Source: Massilia violaceinigra (lineage in GTDB: Bacteria; Pseudomonadota; Gammaproteobacteria; Burkholderiales; Burkholderiaceae_D). From it: 64,000 bases of DNA. The translations under genes were made by a program, and so were the position numbers. The notes below the pieces were generated by a model. The model was not told where the DNA came from, searched no databases, and saw only the letters and a program-made list of their open reading frames with translations. The stretch spans positions 6,138,001 through 6,202,000 of the forward strand of contig NZ_CP024608.1 of NCBI RefSeq assembly GCF_002752675.1. Reading direction: 5' to 3'. Within the stretch, counting starts at the first letter, position 1. Each line of letters opens with the position of its first letter. This document shows, one piece after another, positions 7,084-19,456 of the stretch.

Positions 7084-8973
7084 CTACCCGCGCACTTTCT
7101 TGATCACGCTGCGGTTGCTCAGAATTTCCTCGATCTGCTCGAAGCGCACCGGCTTGACCATATGATGGTCGAACCCGGCCTCGAAGGCCAGCTGGCGATC
7201 CTTTTCCTGGCCCCAGCCGGTCACCGCGATCAGCAAGGTCATTTGCCCGCACGACAGGCGCCTGATACCGCGCGCCAGGTCGTAGCCCGACATTTGCGGC
7301 AGGCCAATATCGAGAAACGCATAATCGGGGCAAAAGCGCGCCGCCGCCGTCAGCGCATCGGGCCCGTTGTGGGTGATCACCACGCTGTGCCCCATGGCCG
7401 AGAGCAAGGCGCCGATGCTGTTGACGAAGTCGACGTTGTCGTCGGCCAGCAGGATCCGGTAGGTTTCCGAGGTCATGAAGGCGGCCGGGCTGGTCTTGGT
7501 CGGCATTTCCGGCTCGACCACGATCGGCAGGCGCACCACGAATTCGCTGCCGCGGTTGATGCCGGCGCTGTGCGCTTCGATGCTGCCGCCATGCAGTTCG
7601 ACCAGGCGGCGCGCCAGCGACAGGCCCACGCCCAGCCCCGCGTTGGTGCGCTCCAGGGTCGAATCGACCTGCACGAACATTTCGAACACGTGATTGAGCA
7701 TGTCGGGCGCGATGCCGATGCCGTTGTCGGCCACCTGGATCACCAGGTCGCGCTCTTCCACCCGCGCCGTCAGGCTGACCCGGCCGCCGCGGTTGGTGTA
7801 CTTGGCCGCATTATTGAGCAGGTTCGACAAAATCTGCGCCAGCCGCGTGGCGTCGCCATGCAGGAACACCGGCCGGTCGGGCAGATCGATGGCCAGCTCG
7901 TGGCCATGCAGCTCGATGTAGGAACGCACCACTTCGAGCGCATCGTTGACCACCGCCTTGAGTTCGACCCGGCCCATCTTGATGGCAAACTTGCCGGTAT
8001 TGATGCGCGACACGTCCAGCAAATCGTCCACCAGCCGGACCATCTGGCGCAGCTGGCGTTCCATGATATCGGTGGCGCGCTGGGTGGCCTGGGCGTCGCC
8101 GCTGCGGATGCGCAGGATGTCGAGCCCGGTGCGGATCGGCGCCAGCGGATTGCGCAGTTCGTGCGCCAGGGTCGCCAGGAACTCATCCTTGCGGCGGTCG
8201 GCCACCAGCAACGCTTCCTCGGCCCGGTGGCGCACCTGCATTTCGTGCTCCAGGGTCAGGTTGGCTTCCTGCAGGGCGTGCGAGCGGCGTCCGATTTCGG
8301 CCAGCATGTCGTTAAAGGCCGCCACCAGCACCCCGATTTCACCCGGGTTATTGCCCGGCACGCGCAGGCTGAAGTCGCGCCGCTGCATCACTTCGCGCGC
8401 CACGTTGGTCACCGCCAGCAGCGGACGCGTGATGCCCTGCTGCAGGCGCGACGCCACCAGGGCCGCGATCACCAGCGAAATGAGCAGCACGATGCCGAGG
8501 ATCGCCGCGTAATTGAGCATGCGCTCGACCAGGCCGAAACGCGCGCGCAGGTACACCGTGCCCAGCACTTCGCCATTGTCGACAATGTTGTGGTACACCA
8601 CCAGCTCGCCACGGTCGATGGTGTAGCCGGGCCGGCCCGGCTTGACCGGATACGCCGGCTCCAGCGTACCCTGGGTATAGGAGGCAAAGCGCACACCGCT
8701 GCTGGTGTACACCGCGCCCGACAGGATCTGCGGGCGCACCCTGAGCACGGCCAGGTTCTGCTGCGCGCTCCTGGCGTCGTTGAACGAGAGCGCCGGCGCG
8801 CTGACGCTGGCGATGATGTCGGCCTGGGTCATCAGGTCGTCGACCCAGTATCGCTGGAACGTCCGCAGGTCGTACAGCAGCATGGCGATCGAGGCCGACA
8901 GCAGCGCCACGAAAGTGGTCGAGACAGCCATGAGGATGAGTTTGCTACGGACGGAGCCGCTATCGTGTTGCAT
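7084..8973 (-). CDS. CHASE8-HAMP hybrid sensor histidine kinase
   Basis: A membrane hybrid kinase of 629 residues. A first TM helix (~11-33) is followed by a periplasmic CHASE8 domain (~40-150; AQADIIASVSAPALSFND-like start), a second TM helix (~157-177) and HAMP (~178-232). HisKA carries the phospho-acceptor in ATLAHELRNP (His ~271). HATPase has NLLNNAAKYTN and DNGIGI boxes, and a C-terminal receiver has phospho-Asp in FLDIGLP. The CHASE8 input is the type found in the diguanylate cyclase YfiN/TpbB, whose periplasmic partner is YfiR. Here the YfiR-like gene directly precedes it, and the ATG at 8973 overlaps that stop (TGATG), giving tight coupling. A GTG at 8976 is an alternative start. No DNA-binding output is encoded in this operon. 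Confidence 0.92.
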   Translation of the reverse strand: MQHDSGSVRSKLILMAVSTTFVALLSASIAMLLYDLRTFQRYWVDDLMTQADIIASVSAPALSFNDARSAQQNLAVLRVRPQILSGAVYTSSGVRFASYTQGTLEPAYPVKPGRPGYTIDRGELVVYHNIVDNGEVLGTVYLRARFGLVERMLNYAAILGIVLLISLVIAALVASRLQQGITRPLLAVTNVAREVMQRRDFSLRVPGNNPGEIGVLVAAFNDMLAEIGRRSHALQEANLTLEHEMQVRHRAEEALLVADRRKDEFLATLAHELRNPLAPIRTGLDILRIRSGDAQATQRATDIMERQLRQMVRLVDDLLDVSRINTGKFAIKMGRVELKAVVNDALEVVRSYIELHGHELAIDLPDRPVFLHGDATRLAQILSNLLNNAAKYTNRGGRVSLTARVEERDLVIQVADNGIGIAPDMLNHVFEMFVQVDSTLERTNAGLGVGLSLARRLVELHGGSIEAHSAGINRGSEFVVRLPIVVEPEMPTKTSPAAFMTSETYRILLADDNVDFVNSIGALLSAMGHSVVITHNGPDALTAAARFCPDYAFLDIGLPQMSGYDLARGIRRLSCGQMTLLIAVTGWGQEKDRQLAFEAGFDHHMVKPVRFEQIEEILSNRSVIKKVRG

Positions 8974-9566
8974 CACGGTGCTCCCTTGTGAACGTGATTG
9001 GCCACTGTCAGCAGGCGCGAACTGAGCTTGACGCTGTTCCGGTCGGCCGCTTCGAGCGAGACGTCGAAGCGCACGCGCTCTTCGACGATCCTGAAATTGA
9101 TAACACTGCCTTGCTGCAGCCCCTGCTGCGATTCGGTCACCACCAGGGTCGGCCCGGCGCCGATCGCGCGCAGCGCATGGCGCAGGCGCACCGGATCGTC
9201 GCCGCCGACGAACAGCAGATGCACCCCGGCCGGCGCATCCTGCTCGCGCAAGGTGCGCACCGCTACCGGCCGCCCCTGCACCACGCGACCGGCCACGATG
9301 CGGGCCAGGTCGGCCGCCAGGTCGTCGGCCCCGGTCACGCCGATCACCAGCGGCGCGGCGCCATCGGCGAAAGCCGCGGCCGGAAACTCCGCGTAGCCCA
9401 GGAACTTATACAGGAAAGCGGCCTTGATGCTGCGCTCGAGTGACGCGGCGCCGCCCGCCGGCAGGGCCGCCTGTGCTCCGGACAGGCCCGGCAGGGCGGC
9501 CAGGAAGCAGGCCGCCATGCCGCGCAACAGTGCGCGGCGCGGCGGAGGAGGTGCGCGGCCGGGCAT
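8973..9566 (-). CDS. YfiR-like periplasmic protein (DUF4154)
   Basis: A 197-residue exported protein with an arginine-rich start and hydrophobic signal segment (residues ~15-33, cleavage near SGAQA). The mature DUF4154/YfiR domain begins SLERSIKAAFLYKFLGYAEF and includes VHLLFVGGDD, VVTESQQGLQQGSVINF and a C-terminal SSRLLTVANHV. YfiR family proteins repress CHASE8-containing partners in the periplasm. The start ATG is 15 bp after the end of the TonB receptor gene and the stop overlaps the kinase start, so it is the middle gene of a three-gene operon. The usual YfiB lipoprotein is absent nearby. Confidence 0.88.
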   Translation of the reverse strand: MPGRAPPPPRRALLRGMAACFLAALPGLSGAQAALPAGGAASLERSIKAAFLYKFLGYAEFPAAAFADGAAPLVIGVTGADDLAADLARIVAGRVVQGRPVAVRTLREQDAPAGVHLLFVGGDDPVRLRHALRAIGAGPTLVVTESQQGLQQGSVINFRIVEERVRFDVSLEAADRNSVKLSSRLLTVANHVHKGAP

Positions 9567-9580
9567 GAGAGACGCCGCGC

Positions 9581-11500
9581 TCAAAACCGCGCGCTCAGCT
9601 GGAGCGACACGGCGCGCTCGATCGGGCGGCGCGTGGCGGCCGGCCCGAATTCGGCGTGCGAGCGATGCAGCAGATTGTGGCCGGCCAGCGCCACCTCCAC
9701 GTTCCGATGCGGCTGCCAGGCCATTCTCAGGTCGAGCTCGTAATAGGCCGGCACCAGCGGCTGCGGCAGCTGGCCGACCCGGCGCAGGGCCAGCTCGGCC
9801 TGCCACTGATCGGACAGCTCGTGCGACGATCGCAGCGACCAGTAGCTGGCCGGATCGTTGGTGCCGATGCCGGCCGCGGCAGAGACATCGCGGCTGCCGG
9901 CCACGAGGCCGGCGTCGATATCCTGCAGCACCATACCGGCCACCAGGCGCCAGCGCGGCGCGGCCTGCCAGCGGCTCCAGAACTCCAGTCCGCGCGTGTT
10001 CGCCTCGCCCATGTTGGCGAACTGGGCGCCCGGTACAGGGACGCCCGGTATAGGGGCGCCCGGCATAGGGGCGCGCGGCTCCAGGGTGCGCAAGCGGTCG
10101 TAATCGCTGGCGAACACGGTCAGCGAATACGAGACGCTGGGCAGCGGCTGGGCGCGAAAACCGGCTTCCAGCACGCGCACCGTTTCGGCGACAAAGTCCG
10201 GGCCGCCCTCGATGCTGTAGCCGCCGCGCGCGCTGCGCAGGTACATGTCGCGGTCCAGGCGGGACGGCGCGCGCACGCTGCGCGAGGCGGCCGCCCACAG
10301 CACGCTGGTCGGACTGGCGTTCCAGACCATGCGCATGCTGGGCAGCTTTTCCAAGCCGGTGTAGGTGTTGTGTTCCAGTTTGACTCCGATACTCATCCGC
10401 AAAGTACTGCTCAGTTGTATCTTATCTTGCGCGAACACATTCGCCCAGCGCAGATTCTTGTCCGCCGGGAAAAAAGCCAGCAAGCTGCCGCCGCTGACCC
10501 GGTCCCAGGCGTGGCGGTAGCCGCCGCCCCAGACCAGGCTGTGCGACGCGCCCAGACGCATGCCGTGCTGCATGTCGAGGTCGACCATGTCGAGCCGCTG
10601 CGACCCGGTGCCGGACTGGACCCGTTCGGTATGGTCGAGCGAGGCCTGGATGCGCCAGTCGCTGCCGCCGGCCAGGATGCCGCTGGCGCGTCCCAGCAGG
10701 TTGGCGCCGGTCGCGCGCGTTTCGCCGCCGCCGCGCCGGTGCAAGCTGCTGCGGTATGCATCGGCACTGAGGCTGGCGGCGCTCGTGCCGCTTTTCCAGT
10801 CGCTGCGAAAGCCGGCCTGGCGCCGCTCCAGGCCGCCGCCCGGCGCGTCCGCAAAGTCATCGATGTCGCTGGCCTTGACATACACGCGGTACAGGCCGCC
10901 GCCGTCGAGCTTGCCGCCCTGGCGCGCGGTCACGCCGCGCTCGCGCCGGCCGGCATCCAGCGACAGCAGCGCGCCCTGGCTGTTGGCGGCATTGCGGGTG
11001 ATGATGTTGATCACGCCGTTGACCGCGTTGGCGCCCCAGATGGTCGCGCCCGGCCCGCTGATGACTTCGATGCGTTCGATGTCTTCCATCACCACGTCCT
11101 GGGTGTCCCAGAACACGCCGGAAAACAGCGGCGAGTACACGCTGCGCCCGTCGATCATCACCAGCAGCTTGTTTTCGATGGTGGAGGCAAAGCCGCGCGC
11201 GGCGATCGCGTAGGTGCCGCCATCGCTGCGCGCCACCTGCAGATTGGGCGCCAGGCGCAGCGCTTCGGGCAGGCTGCGCGCGCCGGCGCGGGCGATGTCG
11301 GCGCCGGCGATCACATACAGCGACACCGGCGCATCGGCCAGGCGGGCCGGCTGGCGCGACACCGAGCTGACCACGATGTCGGAGAGCTGTTCCAGCGAAA
11401 AATCGAGCAGGGACGTCTGATCCACATTTGCACGCGCGCCGGCGCCATGCAACAGGCCCGCGCATGCGATGAATTGGATCAGAAATAGCTGTTTACGCAT
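9581..11500 (-). CDS. TonB-dependent outer-membrane receptor
   Basis: A 639-residue TonB-dependent receptor. A signal peptide (MRKQLFLIQFIACAGLLHGA) is followed by the plug domain (SVSRQPARLADAPVSLYVI, then PEALRLAPNLQVAR and VMIDGRSVYSPLFSGVFWD with WGANAVNGVINIIT) and a beta barrel ending in VSLQLSARF with the terminal Phe. No N-terminal STN signalling domain is seen, so it is not a FecA-type transducer by itself. A low-complexity PG repeat sits in a predicted outer loop. I start at the ATG at 11500, which begins the signal peptide; an upstream start at 11563 would prepend 21 non-signal residues. It heads the operon with the YfiR-like protein and CHASE8 kinase. The ligand is unknown. Confidence 0.9.
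   Translation of the reverse strand: MRKQLFLIQFIACAGLLHGAGARANVDQTSLLDFSLEQLSDIVVSSVSRQPARLADAPVSLYVIAGADIARAGARSLPEALRLAPNLQVARSDGGTYAIAARGFASTIENKLLVMIDGRSVYSPLFSGVFWDTQDVVMEDIERIEVISGPGATIWGANAVNGVINIITRNAANSQGALLSLDAGRRERGVTARQGGKLDGGGLYRVYVKASDIDDFADAPGGGLERRQAGFRSDWKSGTSAASLSADAYRSSLHRRGGGETRATGANLLGRASGILAGGSDWRIQASLDHTERVQSGTGSQRLDMVDLDMQHGMRLGASHSLVWGGGYRHAWDRVSGGSLLAFFPADKNLRWANVFAQDKIQLSSTLRMSIGVKLEHNTYTGLEKLPSMRMVWNASPTSVLWAAASRSVRAPSRLDRDMYLRSARGGYSIEGGPDFVAETVRVLEAGFRAQPLPSVSYSLTVFASDYDRLRTLEPRAPMPGAPIPGVPVPGAQFANMGEANTRGLEFWSRWQAAPRWRLVAGMVLQDIDAGLVAGSRDVSAAAGIGTNDPASYWSLRSSHELSDQWQAELALRRVGQLPQPLVPAYYELDLRMAWQPHRNVEVALAGHNLLHRSHAEFGPAATRRPIERAVSLQLSARF
10026..10070. repeat. 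Three 15-bp tandem units inside the TonB receptor gene
   Basis: Three near-identical units (gcgcccggtacaggg type) encode five-residue PG-rich repeats in the receptor (APMPGAPIPGVPVPG). Such in-frame repeats can vary in number without breaking the gene. Confidence 0.8.
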
Positions 11501-11684
11501 GCTTGCTATCGTAGAACATTTTCTGTCATGAACAAAGCAGCGCACGTTAACAGCTATTTGCAAGCGTTGGTTTATTGTTGGTCGTGGCAGTTTGCCTACA
11601 ACAAGTTGCGCCAGCGCGACGCAAAGCGCCTGCTAGACGCTAATGGCGTTATGTTAAGCCGTTTTCTAACCACAAACTTCAAAA

Positions 11685-11787
11685 CCGTCATTCCCGCGCC
11701 AAGGCGGCACTCGGCGGGAATCCAATTCCGTAGCGCAGTCACAGGCGGCTCGACGAACTTGGATTCCCGCCTGCGCGGGAATGACGG
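11685..11787. repeat. 103-bp REP-like inverted repeat
   Basis: Perfect 15-bp ends, CCGTCATTCCCGCGC and GCGCGGGAATGACGG, enclose a second inner pair (GGCGGGAATCCAA with TTGGATTCCCGCC), so the whole unit can fold into a long hairpin. It lies in the ~310-bp gap upstream of the TonB receptor gene. GTCATTCCCGC palindromes are common extragenic repeats in beta- and gammaproteobacteria. No transposase is attached. Confidence 0.8.
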
Positions 11788-11811
11788 AGCTTAAGTTAGC
11801 GGCATTACATG

Positions 11812-12039
11812 CTAGACGCCGAATTCGGCCGCGGCCTTGGCGGCCCACAAGGCTTCCTGATAGCTCGGGTAGGGAATGTCATAACTGTCGATCACCCCAT
11901 CCTCGCCGATGAAACTGGTCCACCAGCCGTCGGCCGCCGCAGCGATGGCGATATCGCCCGGCTTGCAATGCTCGCCGATGGCTTCATCCTGTGCGAGCAC
12001 GACGATGTTGACCTTCCTGTGCTTGACAATACTTGCCAT
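11812..12039 (-). CDS. Small conserved-type hypothetical protein
   Basis: A 75-residue soluble protein beginning MASIVKHRKVNIVVLAQDEA and ending YPSYQEALWAAKAAAEFGV. It is led by a strong AAGGAG site with seven bases to the ATG, which supports real translation. The composition is acidic with two adjacent tryptophans (DGWWTSFIGEDG). I recognise no domain. It stands alone, next to the REP-like hairpin. Confidence 0.65.
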   Translation of the reverse strand: MASIVKHRKVNIVVLAQDEAIGEHCKPGDIAIAAAADGWWTSFIGEDGVIDSYDIPYPSYQEALWAAKAAAEFGV

Positions 12040-12170
12040 GAATCACTCCTTGTTTATTATGAGCTATAAATAAAATAGATAACTGACATCACAAACATCA
12101 ATTAGATTTATTTTCCGCGGTGCAGCATACTGCATCTGTCTCCTCTATTCTCCTCCAAGAAAATAGATTC

Positions 12171-12198
12171 AGCCCGCTCTCTGAGCGGGCTTTTTTTT
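12171..12198 (+). terminator. Orphan intrinsic terminator (possible small RNA 3' end)
   Basis: The stem AGCCCGCTC / GAGCGGGCT (12171-12179 and 12183-12191) is followed by T8 reading on the plus strand. No plus-strand gene precedes it: the only gene to the left is on the minus strand. A short AT-rich region (12050-12120) lies upstream, so it may end a small RNA. Confidence 0.7.
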
Positions 12199-12292
12199 GC
12201 CTGGAGACTCGAACCGATCGACCATTCCTGCCCTTCCCAACAGCGCCCAAGGACCGGCACAGCGTGCCACCAGGCCCATCCTATTGGTAAAT

Positions 12293-12320
12293 TAGTGACG
12301 CTGGGCTAGTGACGCTGGGC
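12293..12320. repeat. 14-bp tandem duplication
   Basis: TAGTGACGCTGGGC occurs twice in direct succession. The surrounding gap (12199-12452) otherwise shows no gene that I can support. Confidence 0.7.
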
Positions 12321-12452
12321 GCGACGCGATCGACGCGCTCTCGCCAGGGTAGCCCTGCAAAAAGGCCGATTCCCGCCTGTTTGGTGTACGATTCGCTCAT
12401 GTTTTCGTTTCCACAACTTCGCATCGTCAATTTTTCATGAAACAGGCTTCTC

Positions 12453-13280
12453 ATGCACGAAACTGGTAACGCCGCCGGAGTGGCCAGCGCCGACTGGAGC
12501 ACCACCGAGCTGGGCGATCCGCTCGCCTGGCCCGGCACCCTGCGCCTGTGCGTCGACATCGTCCTCAATACCCCGCTGCCGATGCTGCTGCTGTGGGGTC
12601 CGCGCCGCATCGTGGTATTCAATAATGCCTACGCCGACCTGGCCGGTCCGCGCCACCCGCGCGCTCCGGGCGGCCGGGTTCCCGCGGTCTGGCCCGCCCC
12701 GCTCGCGGCCAGTGCGGCGGCGCTCGAACGCGCGCTCGGCGGCGACGTGGTCCGGCTCGAGCGCCAGCGCCTGAGCTTTTTGCGCAACAGCGCCATGGAA
12801 AGCGCCGACTACGACCTGTTCTACACTCCTGTGCGCGATGGCGGCGCGGTCGGCGGCGTGCTGTGCGCGGTGGCGCCGAGCGCGCCCCCGGCCAGCATGC
12901 CGGCGCCCGCCGACGGCTTGCGCATCCTGGTGGTCGAGGACAATCTGGACTCGCAATACCTGGTGGTCGAGATGCTGCGCGCCTTCGGCCACGAAGCCGA
13001 CGGCGTGGGCGACGCCGAAAACGCGCTGGCGCTGATGGCGCAGAACAGCTACAACGTGCTGTTCTCCGACGTCAGCCTGCCCGGCATGTCCGGGGTCGAC
13101 ATGGCGCGCGAAGCGCTGCGCCTGCAAGGCGGCCTGAACGTCATCTTCGCGTCCGGTTACGGCGATGCCCTGCTGCGCCACGTGGAGTTCGCCCACCAGT
13201 CGCTGCAAAAGCCCTATGAACTTGAACAGCTGCAAGCTGCACTCGCCGCAGTTTCCAAGCAGCTCGGTAGCGGAGTATGA
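12453..13280 (+). CDS. PAS-receiver protein lacking a kinase core
   Basis: A 275-residue protein. Residues ~10-145 form the PAS-like sensor that starts many hybrid kinases of this group (DWSTTELGDPLAWPGTLR, then LLLWGPRRIVVFNNAYADL). Residues ~155-270 form a receiver (LRILVVEDNLDSQYLVVEML, phospho-Asp in FSDVSLPGMSG, conserved Lys in LQKPYELEQL). The HisKA and HATPase domains that normally lie between are absent, with no frameshift visible. The ribosome site is weak. It precedes a MetE-like gene and a large hybrid kinase, which could phosphorylate it. It may be a single-step regulator or a kinase that lost its core. Confidence 0.8.
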   Translation: MHETGNAAGVASADWSTTELGDPLAWPGTLRLCVDIVLNTPLPMLLLWGPRRIVVFNNAYADLAGPRHPRAPGGRVPAVWPAPLAASAAALERALGGDVVRLERQRLSFLRNSAMESADYDLFYTPVRDGGAVGGVLCAVAPSAPPASMPAPADGLRILVVEDNLDSQYLVVEMLRAFGHEADGVGDAENALALMAQNSYNVLFSDVSLPGMSGVDMAREALRLQGGLNVIFASGYGDALLRHVEFAHQSLQKPYELEQLQAALAAVSKQLGSGV

Positions 13281-13409
13281 TCGGTTCAAGTGTGTGGTTC
13301 GATGCGGCGCCGGTCGGCTAGAATCGTCGTCGCGCCGCCCGCCGCAGTAGTGCGCAGGAGACGTCGCGGGGCTGTCCCCGCCCATTCCTTCACGATTGCC
13401 CAAAGCCAG

Positions 13410-14470
13410 ATGATGATTCCCACCGAGCCAATCGGCAGCATTCCGCGCCCCCCAGCCCTGATGGCCGCGGTCGAAAACGGCAACCTCAGCGACAGCGAGC
13501 TCGACGCGCTGTACGAGGACGCCGTGCGCGATACCGTCGCCCGCATGGAAGCGACCGGCTCGACCGTCATCAGCGATGGCGAGCAGCGCAAGTACCATAA
13601 CTTCCTGACCTACTGCGTGCACGGTTCGCACAATACCGCGCCGGACGGCTTCCAGATCCCGTTCGCTGACGGCCATATGCGCCGCATGCCGCGCCTGATG
13701 CGCGCTCCGTTCCACTACGAACGCTACGCCGACAGCTACCTGGCCGTGGCCCAGCGCTATGCCACGGTGGCGGTCAAGCAGGCCGTCATTTCGCCCTCGG
13801 CCCTGTCGCTCATGTACCCGCCCGAAGGTTTGCCCGGCTACTCGCGCGACCAGTTCATCGACGACCTGCTGGCCGAGCACGAAACCGAAATCCGGCGCTG
13901 CCTCGCGCAAGGGGCGCACAAGGTGCAGGTCGATTTCACCGAAGGCCGGCTGGCCGTCAAGCTCGACCCCAGCGGCGAGCTGCTGTCGAGCTTCATCGAC
14001 CTGAACAATCTGGCCCTGAACCGCTTTTCCAGCGCCGAACGCGCGCTGATCGGCGTGCATACCTGCCCCGGCGCCGACCGCGATTCGACCCACAGCCTCG
14101 ACGTCGACTACGCCGAGCTTCTGCCCAGCCTGTTTGAACTGCAGGTCGGCCATTTCTACATCGCGCTCGCGAGCGAACCGGACCCGGCGCGCGTACTGAA
14201 GATCATCGCCAGGCACCTCAAGCCCGGACAGCGCGTGTTCGTCGGCGTGATCGACCCCATCGATCCGGTCATCGAAACGCCGGAACTGGTGCGCGACCGG
14301 ATCCTGCATGCGGCCCGGTTCATCGCCCCCGGCCAGCTCGGCAGCACCGACGATTGCGGCTTTTCGCCGTTCTGCGACGACCGCTCGACCAGCCGCGACA
14401 CCGCCTTTGCCAAGATCGCCGCGCGCGTGGCCGGCACCGCGCTGGCCAGCGCCATTCTGCGGGAGCGTGC

Positions 14471-14474
<4 letters not shown>
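13410..14474 (+). CDS. MetE-like cobalamin-independent methionine synthase family protein
   Basis: A 354-residue protein corresponding to the catalytic C-terminal barrel of MetE-type methyltransferases, without the N-terminal half of canonical ~750-residue MetE. The start TEPIGSIPRPPAL and the zinc-site candidates His217 and Cys219 (GVHTCPG) plus Cys316 (DDCGFSPFC) match the family, whose zinc activates a thiol such as homocysteine. The methyl donor is unknown; short forms often use donors other than folate. I chose the ATG pair at 13410, where family similarity begins. The stop overlaps the GTG of the next kinase (GTGA), so it is coupled to a signalling gene, an odd context for a methyltransferase. 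Confidence 0.85.
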
Positions 14475-17461
<2,987 letters not shown>

Positions 17462-17596
17462 CATACAATGGGATTCCTACCGCCGCACGCGGCGCTGTCC
17501 TACAAGAAATGTTCGATACACTGTTACACTAGCAACACATTAAAATCGCGCGTGCGCTCTTTGCCGCACGCCCCTCCGCCTTGACCGAGACAACGC

Positions 17597-18577
17597 ATGC
17601 CAAGCCGAGAAGACATACTGAACGCAAAAATCCTCGTCGTCGATGATTCGTCAGACAATATCGAACTGATGGAAGAGATATTGCGCGAAGAAGGCTACAA
17701 CTGCGTCAGCTCGACCATGCTCCCGGAACAAGTCTGTCCGCTGCACCGCCAGCACTGCTACGACCTGATCCTGCTCGACCTGCAAATGCCCGGCATGAAC
17801 GGCTTCCAAGTCATGAAGGGCCTGAAGGAAATTGAACAGGGTGGCTATCTGCCGGTGCTGGCGCTCACGGCCCAGCCGAGTTTCAAGATCGCCGCGCTCG
17901 AAGCCGGCGCGCGCGACTTCATCAGCAAACCGTTCGACCTGCTCGAAGTACACAAGCGCATCCATAACATGCTGGAAGTGCGCCTGCTGTACAAGGAGCT
18001 GGCGCAGTACAGCAAGGCCCAGCAAGAGCTGGCGCTGCACGATCCGCTGACCGGGCTGCCGAACCGGCGCCTGCTGGAAGACCGCATCGAAACCACCTTG
18101 CAGCACGCCAACCGGAATCACCACAAGGCCGCGATCATGTATCTCGACCTCGATGGCTTCAAGGCGATCAACGATACCTATGGCCATTCCTACGGCGACG
18201 AGGTGCTCAAGATTGTGGCGCAGCGCCTGGTGGCATCCTCGCGCAAGGAAGATACCGTGGCGCGCCTGGGTGGCGACGAATTCATGGTGGTGCTGGGAGA
18301 AGTGTCGGGCCTGGCCGATGCGCACGGGCCGGCGGCCAAGCTGGTCGAGGCCGTGTCCGAACCGTTTTTCATCAACGACCTGACCTTGCGGCTGTCGACC
18401 AGTATCGGCATCAGCATCTATCCGGATGACGCCGAGACGGTGGAAGCGCTGATCAGCATTGCCGATTACGCGCTGTACGAGGCCAAGCGCGGCGGTAAAA
18501 ACCGCTTCTGCGCAACCTCGGCCACGCCAGCCGCACCGCTGGCGCAAGATGCGCTGGTCGTGGCGCCGCGGCGTTGA
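17597..18577 (+). CDS. Receiver-GGDEF diguanylate cyclase response regulator
   Basis: A 326-residue response regulator. The receiver (~10-125) has the acidic pair in LVVDDSS, phospho-Asp in ILLDLQMPGMNG and Lys in SKPFD. The GGDEF domain (~150-305) has DPLTGLPNR, LDLDGFKAIND and an intact ARLGGDEF active site. An inhibitory I-site is present: RKED lies five residues before GGDEF. It should make cyclic di-GMP under phosphorylation control with product feedback. No EAL domain is present. The likely upstream kinases are the hybrid kinases on either side. The 135-bp gap upstream separates it from the preceding operon. Confidence 0.92.
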   Translation: MPSREDILNAKILVVDDSSDNIELMEEILREEGYNCVSSTMLPEQVCPLHRQHCYDLILLDLQMPGMNGFQVMKGLKEIEQGGYLPVLALTAQPSFKIAALEAGARDFISKPFDLLEVHKRIHNMLEVRLLYKELAQYSKAQQELALHDPLTGLPNRRLLEDRIETTLQHANRNHHKAAIMYLDLDGFKAINDTYGHSYGDEVLKIVAQRLVASSRKEDTVARLGGDEFMVVLGEVSGLADAHGPAAKLVEAVSEPFFINDLTLRLSTSIGISIYPDDAETVEALISIADYALYEAKRGGKNRFCATSATPAAPLAQDALVVAPRR

Positions 18578-18599
18578 GATTGCATATTCATATGCAATC
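18578..18599. repeat. Perfect 10-bp inverted repeat after the diguanylate cyclase stop
   Basis: GATTGCATAT and ATATGCAATC are separated by two bases and begin directly after the TGA. There is no T-tract, so it is not a typical terminator; it may stabilise the 3' end or bind protein. Confidence 0.7.
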
Positions 18600-18627
18600 C
18601 CCAGGAAACCTCAGAGCCTGAAAAAAA

Positions 18628-18657
18628 CCGTCGTTCACGCGCAGGCGGGAACGACGG
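18628..18657. repeat. REP-like palindrome
   Basis: CCGTCGTTC and GAACGACGG flank ACGCGCAGGCGG. The core resembles the ends of the 103-bp repeat at 11,685 with an altered base pair, so it looks like a member of the same palindrome family. Confidence 0.65.
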
Positions 18658-18731
18658 CTTGGAACGACGGGTTCAGGTTACGAGCTACAAACCCGCACGA
18701 GGAAGGCGTCATGCCCTCCTCCGTGCCCTAA

Positions 18732-19145
<414 letters not shown>

Positions 19146-19306
19146 TTACCCTTTCAATGTGCCACGCCACGATGGTGGCGATGAACCGTGCCGCATAGAC
19201 TTGCCATTCGGCAGCGGTTGTCCTGATGTCACTATCGCATACGCCCCCACTCAAGTATGTGCGTTAGCGTACCTTGTATTCTGAATGCCACCTATCCGCT
19301 TGCTTT

Positions 19307-19335
19307 TTGACATTGGATTACCCGATTGATATGAT
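19307..19335 (+). promoter_or_regulatory. Near-consensus sigma-70 promoter of the REC-kinase-REC gene
   Basis: A consensus -35 TTGACA (19307-19312), 17-bp spacer and -10 TATGAT (19330-19335) predict a start near 19342. It lies downstream of the first possible ATG in that frame, which supports the GTG start at 19457. The rest of the 314-bp gap (19143-19456) shows nothing else that I can name. Confidence 0.8.
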
Positions 19336-19456
19336 GAACACCGCCCCCTCAAGACAGCCGCGTTCGCTATTACCAGGGGCAAATTTCCGGTTCTGCTATC
19401 CTGTCGGCAGTAATGCTCCAGACGTGCTTCAACCACCACCGCAGCGCAGGAATGAC

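Noticed and set aside
11501..11811. Cobalamin riboswitch before the TonB receptor
   Set aside because: I looked for a B12-box-like GCCACTG element and long conserved fold; only the REP-like palindrome is present.
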